A DNA stretch of 5,393 nt from assembly GCA_023441965.1 (NCBI GenBank), contig JAEZNB010000111.1, forward strand, positions 1-5,393, written 5' to 3'. The notes beneath the pieces are model-generated. The model had not been told where the DNA came from, did not search any database, and was given only the letters and a program-made list of their open reading frames with translations. The translations under genes and the position numbers were made by a program. This DNA comes from Bacillota bacterium. GTDB taxonomy: Bacteria > Bacillota > Clostridia > Lachnospirales > Lachnospiraceae. Positions 1 through 5,393 of this stretch are shown one piece after another (the stretch's first letter is position 1; every line of letters starts with the position of its first letter).

Positions 1-2
1 GT

Positions 3-29
3 GTGACACCAACTCCGTCCCCCTGTCAC
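3..29. repeat. REP-like inverted repeat with GTGACA/TGTCAC ends
   Basis: Perfect 6-bp inverted arms (GTGACA at 3-8, TGTCAC at 24-29) flank a 15-nt spacer that reads, on the minus strand, as a G-rich GGGGGACGG tract. From memory, this layout (GTGACA, GGGGGACGG, then TGTCAC) resembles a dispersed palindrome frequent in Bacillota genomes and often linked to REP-associated Y1 transposases. It starts 16 nt beyond the stop codon of precursor P1, the usual intergenic place for such elements. It could fold in the transcript and protect or end the operon mRNA, but no T-run is visible because the window stops here. The inverted repeat is seen directly; the family assignment is recalled, not searched. 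Confidence 0.55.
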
Positions 30-45
30 CCCACAATCGTCTCTC

Positions 46-408
46 TCACATCTGCCGATTGGAATACCCACATATCCTGCATTCATAAATGCTGGGCGAA
101 CCGACAGCCACTCGATAAAAGGCTAACTGATTGCATAGGGGACACTTCCCAAATACCTCCCAGTTATTCCCTCTTTCGCTATAATGTAGTAAGCATTTGC
201 TGCAGTAAAATACTCCCTGATCCTTATGCATCATTGCTTTTCCGCAGGTCGGACACTGTTCTGTGCCACAGGAACTGCCTCCGCTTACAAGGGCAAGGGT
301 TTCATCGGTAAGCGGATGCTTACCGTTCAAATAATCACTCGCTTCCTGTTCAGATATATCCTTCCCCAGCTTCTCTTTCGCCAGGGTAATGATTTCCTCT
401 GTTGTCAT
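46..408 (-). CDS. Precursor peptide P1: double-glycine leader with two zinc-ribbon-like modules
   Basis: This is a 120-residue protein whose first ~44 residues form a leader shared with the three other small genes of the locus (LAKEKLGK at 9-16, EQEA at 20-23, YLNGK at 26-30, ending VSGG at 41-44). After the double glycine comes a lone Cys47, then two Cys4 modules: C52-x2-C55...C69-x2-C72 and C89-x2-C92...C110-x2-C113, both with CPxC openings typical of zinc ribbons. With nine cysteines it is the largest precursor of the set. GGAGG (417-421) lies 8 nt before the ATG, and the gene follows the ATPase gene by 30 nt, so it is probably the last gene of the operon. It is inferred to be a substrate of the radical SAM maturase, cut after the GG. 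It could instead be an intracellular metal-binding protein that only shares the leader. No named family is recognised. Confidence 0.8.
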   Translation of the reverse strand: MTTEEIITLAKEKLGKDISEQEASDYLNGKHPLTDETLALVSGGSSCGTEQCPTCGKAMMHKDQGVFYCSKCLLHYSERGNNWEVFGKCPLCNQLAFYRVAVGSPSIYECRICGYSNRQM

Positions 409-438
409 AGCTGCTTCCTCCCATAGGAATGTATTTTA

Positions 439-1503
439 TCAGCTCCATTTCAGACGAAGCCGATTGACAGTGTCGTATTCATAGCTGATTTCCTTGGCTA
501 TTCCTCTGACGATATGAGCCGACATATTCTCCTCCAGAGTCACATCTATGCTTTCGCCTCCATAGGTAAATACAAGCTCAAACTCTGACTGGTTGTCCGG
601 GAAGCTGAAATCTACAGTGAGCAGCTTATGCTTGGGAATAAGGTTGACCGTGGTTTCTTCAGACAATAGTCCCACCTTATTCGTATTTACTCTTGAGAGT
701 GCATTGGCAGAGCAGAAATTAAGGAGGCTGTTGGTAAGCTCGATAAAGTCGAAGTCTTCCGTTTCTACTTTATACCGGAAGGATTTCATCCGTTTGATAA
801 AGGCTCTTGTCTTCTCCTTCTTCGGATGCTCAAATATCACCTCCGGAGGTCCCTCCTCATAGATGCCACCCTCATCCATATAAAAAATCCGGGTAGATAC
901 ATTTCTGGCAAAGGCCATCTCATGGGTCACAATCACCATCGTCATACCGCTCTGTGCCAGACGCTTGATTACCGCTGTGACTTCTCCTACCATCGTAGGA
1001 TCAAGAGCAGAGGTAGGTTCATCAAACAGAATAATATCCGGCTTCATGGACAGGCATCTGGCTATGGCTACACGCTGCTTCTGCCCACCTGACAGCTCAT
1101 CAGGATAGGCATTCTCCTTCGCGGCAAGTCCAACTGTGGCCAAGAGCTCCCTGGCTGTTTTCTCAGCTTCGGCGCGGGGAATGCCTAAAAGCTTCGTCTG
1201 CCCGATGCATAGGTTGTCCAGTATGCTCATATGGGCAAACAGATTGAAGCTCTGGAAGACCATCCCCATCTTTTTACGGACCTCATTGAGATTGGTCTTC
1301 TTATTCATGAGATTTATCCCCTCAAACTCAATCGTCCCGCTTGTAGGCGGATCCAGCAGATTCAGGGCGCGCAGAAAGGTGCTTTTGCCTGTTCCGGATG
1401 GACCGATGATGGAGATAACGTCTCCTTTTTCTATGCTGGTACTAATTCCCTTGATAACCTCAAAGTTACCATAGCTCTTTTTTAGGTTTGTTACCCTAAT
1501 CAT
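439..1503 (-). CDS. Amino-acid-type ABC transporter ATPase with C-terminal GHKL/RsbW-like extension
   Basis: Residues 1-~240 are a complete polar-amino-acid ABC ATPase (GlnQ/HisP type) that energises the permease encoded just upstream. Visible motifs are Walker A GPSGTGKST (34-42), Q-loop Gln84, signature LSGGQ (137-141), Walker B IILFDE (157-162) and H-loop His194. Family members usually end near residue 240-250; this one has ~110 more. The extension contains LSEETTVNLIP (280-290), which resembles the N-box helix of RsbW-type anti-sigma kinases (usual form EEAxxN), then a FTYGG segment (312-316) and a closing IxYEYDxxNRLRLKW strand pattern like the end of that fold. It looks like a degenerate GHKL ATPase domain, perhaps regulatory. 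The start codon overlaps the permease stop by 4 nt (ATGA), with GAGGAGGG 7 nt upstream, so the two are translationally coupled. ATPase function is certain; the extension assignment is by eye. Confidence 0.95.
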   Translation of the reverse strand: MIRVTNLKKSYGNFEVIKGISTSIEKGDVISIIGPSGTGKSTFLRALNLLDPPTSGTIEFEGINLMNKKTNLNEVRKKMGMVFQSFNLFAHMSILDNLCIGQTKLLGIPRAEAEKTARELLATVGLAAKENAYPDELSGGQKQRVAIARCLSMKPDIILFDEPTSALDPTMVGEVTAVIKRLAQSGMTMVIVTHEMAFARNVSTRIFYMDEGGIYEEGPPEVIFEHPKKEKTRAFIKRMKSFRYKVETEDFDFIELTNSLLNFCSANALSRVNTNKVGLLSEETTVNLIPKHKLLTVDFSFPDNQSEFELVFTYGGESIDVTLEENMSAHIVRGIAKEISYEYDTVNRLRLKWS

Positions 1504-3023
1504 CCCTTCACCCTCCTCAAACGCTTATTTGTCCTGCGATATATCAAGTTGAAGATCCAAATGATAACAGATGCCGCCAGCATATAGACAAGGGCTACCA
1601 TCAGTAAAGGAAAGAGGGCATCATAGGTACGGCTGCGGATGATGTCACCCGCTTTCGTCAGATCCACAATCGCTATGTAACCTACAACGGCAGTCTCCTT
1701 GAAGGTCGATACAAACTCAGACATATAGGTGGGAAATGCCACCTGAACAGCTTGCGGTAAGGTCACGGAGAAGAAGGCTCCAATCTTGGAAAAGCCCATA
1801 CTCCGGGCTGCCTCCACCTGTCCCTTGTCTATAGTCATGATCGCACTGCGGAGTATTTCTCCGATGAAGGCTGCGCTGTTTGCTCCGAAAGCAAAGATGG
1901 CGACCACTGTTCCACTGATGCTGCTCTTAGCAAATATGACATAGAAGGTAATCATCAGTAAAACGACGATTGGTGTACCCCTCATCACGGTGACATAGAT
2001 GCTGCCGATTGTCCTTAGTAAGGGGTTCTTGCTCATACATAACCCACAGATACCAAATCCAAGCAGTGTTGCCAGGACGAAGGCAAATATCGTAATGGTC
2101 AGACTGACCTGTAAGCCCTCTGCGACCAGCTTCCAACGGTCTTCCTTCAATAGGTTGTTCTCCACGCTGCTCTTCAGTCTTTTCCAAAAGCCTGAGGATG
2201 ACACAGAGCTGGGATCTGCTCCTTCCGACGAGGCTTTCTTCGTGACCAGAACAGCACCGCCCGTATAATAGGGATCAGAGAACGAGACAAATTGCTCCCT
2301 CTCCTCATTAATGATGAAGAGGCAGGCTCCGAAATCAGCCTTCCCGGCATTGACATAAGGAATTAGGGCTTCCCATGCCATAAGAGAAATGTCCAGCTCC
2401 ATCTCCATATATGCAGCGAAACGTCGGGCCAGCTCTATGTCAAAACCCTCAGGCCGGCCATTTACGATATAGCCAAAGGGTTCCAGCTCTCCGTTACTGG
2501 CAAAGCTTAAAACACCGTTTGTTCCATTGGAAGGGATGTCAGGCATAGGTGGCGAATCAACGGTATCAATCCAGCGTGTTATCATATCATCATAGATACC
2601 GTTGCCTTTGATTTCCTTTAGAAACTCATTGAATTTTATACGCAGTTCATCCTTTTCCTTGTTAAAAATAGCACCAAAACCATACTCCGCAAATGGCGGT
2701 TGAATGATGGTAAGCTCCGGGTTCATTGAAACCCATTTTCTGGCCATAGGCTCATCCAGCATCATAGCATCGGCTCTTCTATTCTTCATAAGCTCCATAG
2801 CTTCATGCTCATAATTGCAGTGAACCGGTTCAAATTCTCCGACATTCTCGGAAAACAACATATCAAAGGCTTCACCTGTCGCAAAGGCCAAACGCTTGCC
2901 GATGAAATCCTCATTCTTAAGCACCTCACCGGAGCCGGGATTTTCCTTCGGAGCATCACTTCCGCTGCATACTGCAAGCAAAAGCCCAAGGACTAACATT
3001 AACGGGAGCAGTTTTCTATACAT
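1500..3023 (-). CDS. Fused substrate-binding/permease protein of an amino-acid-type ABC importer
   Basis: A 507-residue protein. A signal peptide (MYRKLLPLML..., hydrophobic to ~18) ends at Cys19 in LLAVC, a lipobox-like site with an atypical Val at -1. The substrate-binding part follows in two pieces in unusual order. Residues ~38-155 resemble the second lobe and C-terminal end of SBP_bac_3 proteins (GKRLAFATGEAF, RADAMMLDEP, then GIYDDMITRWI). Residues ~168-262 resemble the first lobe (ELEPFGYIVNGRPEGFDIEL, AWEALIPYVNAGKADF, FSDPYYTGG). The permease domain (~295-495) has about five membrane segments and the EAA loop (EAARSMGFSKIGAFFSVTLPQA, 404-425) that docks the ATPase. Family knowledge points to uptake of polar amino acids or similar solutes; the substrate cannot be read. 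The gene starts 33 nt after the maturase gene, with only a weak GGGGA ribosome site. It is likely a lipid-anchored membrane protein working as a homodimer. Confidence 0.92.
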   Translation of the reverse strand: MYRKLLPLMLVLGLLLAVCSGSDAPKENPGSGEVLKNEDFIGKRLAFATGEAFDMLFSENVGEFEPVHCNYEHEAMELMKNRRADAMMLDEPMARKWVSMNPELTIIQPPFAEYGFGAIFNKEKDELRIKFNEFLKEIKGNGIYDDMITRWIDTVDSPPMPDIPSNGTNGVLSFASNGELEPFGYIVNGRPEGFDIELARRFAAYMEMELDISLMAWEALIPYVNAGKADFGACLFIINEEREQFVSFSDPYYTGGAVLVTKKASSEGADPSSVSSSGFWKRLKSSVENNLLKEDRWKLVAEGLQVSLTITIFAFVLATLLGFGICGLCMSKNPLLRTIGSIYVTVMRGTPIVVLLMITFYVIFAKSSISGTVVAIFAFGANSAAFIGEILRSAIMTIDKGQVEAARSMGFSKIGAFFSVTLPQAVQVAFPTYMSEFVSTFKETAVVGYIAIVDLTKAGDIIRSRTYDALFPLLMVALVYMLAASVIIWIFNLIYRRTNKRLRRVKG

Positions 3024-3056
3024 ATGATACGTTCCCCACTTTCAGCGTTTATTATT

Positions 3057-4442
3057 TCAAGAATTGGCTTTACTCCCACAGATTTCCTGTAGCTTACTCA
3101 TAAAACCGCTTTGATAGATTCCACACATCATCCTCCCGCGCTTATATAATGCTTCGCTTCCATGGTTGGTCGCAAGGGCATCTGCACGGCAGCCGCCGCC
3201 ACAGGTCAGTTTATACTCACATGCACGGCATTCTTCGTTACGTTCGGTTATATCTGAGACCTTAATTCCTACGAGCTTACGGAAATGAGAAGCCGGATCT
3301 GCGTAAATCGCCGATAAGCGCAGCTCTGTCAGCTTCGGTAAGGTCCCTTCAAGGGGAGTGGACACCCAGCCTATGCAGGGTACAAGGGTACTGTCAGGCA
3401 GAACATAGGGACGATTGCGGCATAGGCCACAGGATACCCGATGTTGATTGAAGGGATCCTCCTTATCATTCTCCCAAAAGGCAAAGCTGCCATCCTGACG
3501 CCCCTTAACGACCCCCTCGATCAGATTCAATTGAAAGGGATTGCCATCCGCTTTATAACGTCTTAACAGTTCAAGATACTCATCACAGAAGATTGCAGGC
3601 GTGGATGGAAGATTGGATACCGCTTCTCCAATCGGGAAAACAAAGCTAATCTTCCAAGCTGTCACCCCGATCTCCTTCATTCGCTCATAGGTATTAATGG
3701 CTGCATGAATGCTGTCTGTGTGAAACTTGGAATTGACCAGTAAGGAATAGCCCTGTTCACGGATCCTCCGAAAGGCTGTGATTGCCGCTTCTTCGGAGCC
3801 GGGAGTACCCCGTAAAGCATCATGGGTTCCCACTCCGTCAAGGCTGGAAGCAAACATCCAGTTTAGCTTGCGCTTCTTCATTTGGTCAAAAAATTCGTCC
3901 TCCAGCAGCATCGCATTTGTATGAAAATGCGATATATGGATATTGTGGCGAATAAGCTCATCCACCAGCTCCCACAGATATGGCGACAGCTGCGGTTCAC
4001 CGCCGGAAAGCTCTACCTCCGAAACACCTGCTTCCTCAAACTGGTCTATCATGTCAAACAGCTGTGCCTTCGTCAGGTCCGTGTATTTATTCCTTCCCCC
4101 GGACATATAACAGTGCTTGCAGCGCAAATTACAATCTCCTGTAATGCTCCAAATCACTCCATGGATATGACCGTTAGGGTACTTGCAGAATTTTTGCACC
4201 TCCTTGATCTGTGACTTCGTCTCACAAGCCAAGATAAGACCATCCTGCAGCAGCCTATCAAGCATCTCCTTGATTGAATCCTCCATAGGCTCATCAAACT
4301 CTGTCTCGCCATCGCAGCATAGGAGTACTGCAAATTCCTCCCTGGACAGGAAGCGTGGTGTCAGCCCATGGGGAGATACCAGACAATATGGCAGGCCATC
4401 CCAGCCTCGCAGACGATATGGTTCGCACAGCTTATAATACAT
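3057..4442 (-). CDS. Radical SAM/SPASM peptide maturase with N-terminal leader-binding-like region
   Basis: A 461-residue radical SAM enzyme, the probable modifying enzyme for the precursors. Residues ~1-90 look like the small winged-helix (PqqD-like) leader-binding region found at the N-terminus of many RiPP radical SAM enzymes. The radical SAM core holds the cluster motif CNLRCKHC (Cys104, 108, 111) and GGEP (147-150). The C-terminal SPASM region holds Cys338, 341 and 356, then C-x2-C-x5-C-x3-C (405, 408, 414, 418) and Cys440, enough ligands for two auxiliary [4Fe-4S] clusters. Length is normal for the class. The ATG at 4442 is chosen because AAGGAGG sits 8 nt upstream; a longer in-frame reading to 4592 would overlap precursor P3 and lacks such a site. 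SPASM enzymes of this type make thioether or carbon-carbon cross-links or epimerise residues; which reaction applies here cannot be read. It is possibly related to Cys-rich-peptide maturases of Clostridia. Confidence 0.93.
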   Translation of the reverse strand: MYYKLCEPYRLRGWDGLPYCLVSPHGLTPRFLSREEFAVLLCCDGETEFDEPMEDSIKEMLDRLLQDGLILACETKSQIKEVQKFCKYPNGHIHGVIWSITGDCNLRCKHCYMSGGRNKYTDLTKAQLFDMIDQFEEAGVSEVELSGGEPQLSPYLWELVDELIRHNIHISHFHTNAMLLEDEFFDQMKKRKLNWMFASSLDGVGTHDALRGTPGSEEAAITAFRRIREQGYSLLVNSKFHTDSIHAAINTYERMKEIGVTAWKISFVFPIGEAVSNLPSTPAIFCDEYLELLRRYKADGNPFQLNLIEGVVKGRQDGSFAFWENDKEDPFNQHRVSCGLCRNRPYVLPDSTLVPCIGWVSTPLEGTLPKLTELRLSAIYADPASHFRKLVGIKVSDITERNEECRACEYKLTCGGGCRADALATNHGSEALYKRGRMMCGIYQSGFMSKLQEICGSKANS

Positions 4443-4450
4443 ATAGGTCT

Positions 4451-4457
4451 CCTCCTT
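4451..4457 (-). promoter_or_regulatory. Ribosome binding site that fixes the maturase start
   Basis: AAGGAGG reads on the minus strand 8 nt before the ATG at 4442. It decides for this start over the in-frame upstream ATG at 4592, which lies inside precursor P3 in another frame. Confidence 0.85.
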
Positions 4458-4467
4458 ATGCTGTATC

Positions 4468-4502
4468 CTTCGTGAAGGGAGAGTATCTCCCCCCTCACGA
4501 AG
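4468..4502 (-). promoter_or_regulatory. Intergenic hairpin between P3 and the maturase gene
   Basis: An outer 8-bp perfect stem (CTTCGTGA/TCACGAAG, 4468-4475 with 4495-4502) encloses an inner 6-bp stem (GGGAGA/TCTCCC, 4477-4482 with 4486-4491) with a 3-nt loop, and a 1-versus-3-nt bulge between the two stems. It starts 7 nt after the P3 stop and ends 10 nt before the ribosome binding site of the maturase gene. No T-run follows, so it is not a standard intrinsic terminator. A plausible role is a stabiliser or processing/attenuation site that keeps precursor mRNA in excess over maturase mRNA, as is common in bacteriocin operons. The structure is seen; the role is inferred. Confidence 0.7.
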
Positions 4503-4509
4503 CTCCCTT

Positions 4510-4683
4510 TTACGAGAATTCCCGATAATAATCATAGAATTCGCCGCATCCGCCGCCGCTGACCAGTTCAAGGGCTTCATCGGGGAGGGCAAGCCTGCCG
4601 TCTAAAAAGTCCCGGGCTTCCTGCTCGCTGATCTCCTTACTTAACCTTTCCTTTGCCAGAGCCATGATTTTTTCTGTTGTCAT
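4510..4683 (-). CDS. Precursor peptide P3: shared leader with 12-residue aromatic single-Cys tail
   Basis: A 57-residue gene, easily missed because of its length. The leader matches P1 and P2 closely: MTTEKIMALAKERLSK (1-16), EQEA (20-23), FLDGR (26-30), LALPDEALELVSGGG (31-45). After the glycines only CGEFYDYYREFS remains: one Cys, three Tyr, two Phe and no zinc ribbon. AAGGAGGA (4691-4698) lies 7 nt before the ATG, the best ribosome site of the set. The gene lies directly before the maturase gene, separated by 67 nt that hold a strong hairpin. The position and short core suggest it is the most typical RiPP substrate of the enzyme, with Cys46 or the Tyr/Phe residues as modification candidates. 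The reading frame is closed by a TAA right after the tail; a frameshift that removed a ribbon cannot be excluded, but nothing ribbon-like is visible in the 67 nt after the stop. Confidence 0.85.
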   Translation of the reverse strand: MTTEKIMALAKERLSKEISEQEARDFLDGRLALPDEALELVSGGGCGEFYDYYREFS

Positions 4684-4690
4684 TGTAACT

Positions 4691-4698
4691 TCCTCCTT
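4691..4698 (-). promoter_or_regulatory. Ribosome binding site of precursor P3
   Basis: AAGGAGGA reads on the minus strand 7 nt before the ATG at 4683. It is the main support, with the leader homology, that this very short frame is a real gene. Confidence 0.85.
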
Positions 4699-4749
4699 AT
4701 TCTTCTATGGCTATTGTTTCATCTAAACTTCATCGGAGTAACTGTGATC

Positions 4750-5004
4750 TCACCCCATTGCTTCTATATCCTCATGGTATCCGCAGGTAGTACAAGCTAA
4801 GCGGATATCGTTCTTGAAGTGACCTAGGGTATCCCCACACACCGGACATCTGGGAAGGTCAGAGCAAAATGAACCGCCTCCGACCAGTTCTAATGCTTCA
4901 TCAGGTAAGGCAATCTGTCCATCCAGATAGTCTAAAGCTTCTTGTTCACCGATGTCCTTGCCCAGCTTCTCCTTCGCCAGGGCTACGATTTGTTCTATCG
5001 TCAT
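4750..5004 (-). CDS. Precursor peptide P2: double-glycine leader with one zinc-ribbon-like module
   Basis: An 84-residue protein. Residues 1-44 are the shared leader (LAKEKLGK 9-16, EQEA 20-23, YLDGQ 26-30, LPDEALELVGGG 33-44). Cys47 follows the glycines, then a single Cys4 module: CPVCG (53-57) and CTTCGY (71-76), with 14 residues between the inner cysteines, and an acidic end (HEDIEAMG). It matches the first ribbon of P1 in layout. AGGAGG (5014-5019) lies 9 nt before the ATG. It sits between the broken P4 and P3, 64 and 66 nt away, in the same operon. It is inferred to be a maturase substrate; whether the ribbon binds zinc or its cysteines are themselves modified is open. No named family is recognised. 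Confidence 0.82.
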   Translation of the reverse strand: MTIEQIVALAKEKLGKDIGEQEALDYLDGQIALPDEALELVGGGSFCSDLPRCPVCGDTLGHFKNDIRLACTTCGYHEDIEAMG

Positions 5005-5068
5005 GTTGTATATCCTCCTATCCTAATCTTTGTTGCAGGTCACAAATTCCTGGTTCTTCTTACCCGCC

Positions 5069-5245
5069 TTAATCAAATCTTCTTACCGCAGGACCTGTGT
5101 AGTAGCAAACCTCGCAACGCACGGTATCATCCAAGGCCTTATACCAGAGAGGATTTCCACATTTGGGGCATGTCTGTGAGCAATCCCCGCCGCCGCTGAC
5201 GATTTCAAGAGCTTCATCGGGAAGCTCCACTTTGCCCTCCAGGTA
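5069..5245 (-). pseudogene. Precursor peptide P4, 5'-truncated at an IS110 junction
   Basis: A 58-residue C-terminal remnant of a fourth precursor. It begins in the leader at YLEGK, continues VELPDEALEIVSGGG, then has Asp-Cys, CPKCG and CEVC in the same layout as P2, and ends in AVRRFD and TAA. Leader residues equivalent to about 1-25 of P1-P3, the ATG and the ribosome binding site are missing. Upstream the frame runs only a few codons (to 5260) into foreign sequence and meets a TAG at 5261-5263. The missing segment is replaced by part of an IS110-type transposase gene. The core itself is undamaged, so the break may be recent. Without a start it should not be translated as a leader-bearing peptide. 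Confidence 0.85.
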
Positions 5246-5253
5246 AAAATCCG
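5243..5253. other. Rearrangement junction between P4 and an IS110 transposase gene
   Basis: To the left, leader homology of P4 is clear up to the TAC codon (5243-5245). To the right, transposase homology is clear from the Met-Thr-Ala codons at 5254 and may reach further left (Asn-Pro at 5248-5253). Both genes have lost their 5' portions at this point, so this is not a clean insertion of a whole element. Confidence 0.7.
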
Positions 5254-5393
5254 ATGACCGCTATTGCCATTCTTTGTGAGATTGGTCCCGACATGTCGGT
5301 GTTTCCGTCATCAAAAAACCTGGTTTCCTGGGCTGGATGCTGTCCTCGCAACGACCAGAGTGCCCATAAAGTAAAATCTACACGAATTTCTCG
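5254..5393 (+). mobile_element. IS110-family transposase fragment, C-terminal domain
   Basis: The plus-strand frame starting at 5254 reads MTAIAILCEIG, then DMSVFPSSKNLVSWAGCCP and RNDQSAHKVKSTRIS, running off the window end. This is the characteristic core of the IS116/IS110/IS902 C-terminal transposase domain, including the Ser in Gln-Ser-Ala that corresponds to the family's catalytic serine. The N-terminal RuvC-like DEDD domain and the element's left end are absent; sequence to the left belongs to precursor P4. The element is therefore broken on this side and would not encode a working transposase from here. Whether the gene is complete on its 3' side is not visible. Confidence 0.85.

Noticed and set aside
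3..426. Plus-strand open frames opposite precursor P1
   Set aside because: They have no ribosome binding sites, have low-complexity composition, and are shadows of a well-supported minus-strand gene.
3882..4437. Plus-strand open frames opposite the maturase gene
   Set aside because: They are antisense to conserved coding sequence, with no recognisable domain and no ribosome site.
4468..4502. Hairpin as an intrinsic transcription terminator
   Set aside because: No T-run follows on the minus strand and the operon continues a few bases downstream.
4443..4592. In-frame 50-residue N-terminal extension of the radical SAM maturase
   Set aside because: It overlaps precursor P3 in another frame, spans the intergenic hairpin, and lacks the AAGGAGG site that precedes the ATG at 4442.
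5005..5068. Internal promoter upstream of precursor P2
   Set aside because: No convincing -35/-10 pair at normal spacing is visible; only the AGGAGG ribosome site stands out.
46..5245. Precursors as true Nif11-type leader peptides
   Set aside because: Only the final LPDEALELVSGG-like segment recalls Nif11 leaders; the N-terminal half does not show the Nif11 pattern to my eye.
5239..5393. Intact IS110 insertion with identifiable element end
   Set aside because: Homology starts inside the transposase C-terminal domain, so the N-terminal domain and element end are missing.

Overview
The window looks like a chromosomal segment of a low-to-mid-GC Bacillota (Clostridia-like) bacterium. Pointers are the strong AGGAGG ribosome binding sites, the lipoprotein-type substrate-binding/permease fusion, the radical SAM/SPASM maturase with double-glycine precursor peptides, and an IS110-type transposase remnant like those common in gut Clostridia. 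The genus cannot be named from the sequence alone.

All intact genes lie on the minus strand and read right to left, apparently as one operon. In transcription order they are: (i) a 5'-truncated precursor-peptide gene, P4 (5069-~5245); (ii) precursor P2 (4750-5004); (iii) a very short precursor, P3 (4510-4683); (iv) a radical SAM/SPASM peptide maturase (3057-4442); (v) an amino-acid-type ABC transporter protein with substrate-binding and permease parts fused (1500-3023); (vi) its GlnQ/HisP-type ATPase with an unusual C-terminal extension (439-1503); (vii) a fourth precursor, P1 (46-408). Gaps are short (about 30-70 nt), and the permease and ATPase genes overlap by 4 nt (ATGA). A hairpin lies between P3 and the maturase gene. 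A REP-like inverted repeat lies at the left edge, just after P1.

The four small genes share one leader (LAKE-[KR]-L-x-K, then EQEA, then [YF]L-x-G, then a double glycine) but have different C-terminal parts. P1, P2 and P4 carry zinc-ribbon-like CPxC...CxxC modules (two in P1, one each in P2 and P4). P3 ends in a 12-residue, single-cysteine, aromatic-rich tail. All four have a Cys one to four residues after the double glycine. The likely reading is a RiPP (ribosomally made, post-translationally modified peptide) system: the maturase recognises the shared leader through its N-terminal region and modifies the cores. The transporter is of the import type (polar amino acid family), not a C39-peptidase bacteriocin exporter, and no leader peptidase lies in the window, so the role of transport is open.

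The right edge is a broken junction. The 5' part of P4 is missing and is joined, near 5243-5253, to the interior of an IS110-family transposase gene on the plus strand. Either a rearrangement has eroded the operon's upstream end or the assembly is chimeric here. The operon's true start and promoter are not in the window.
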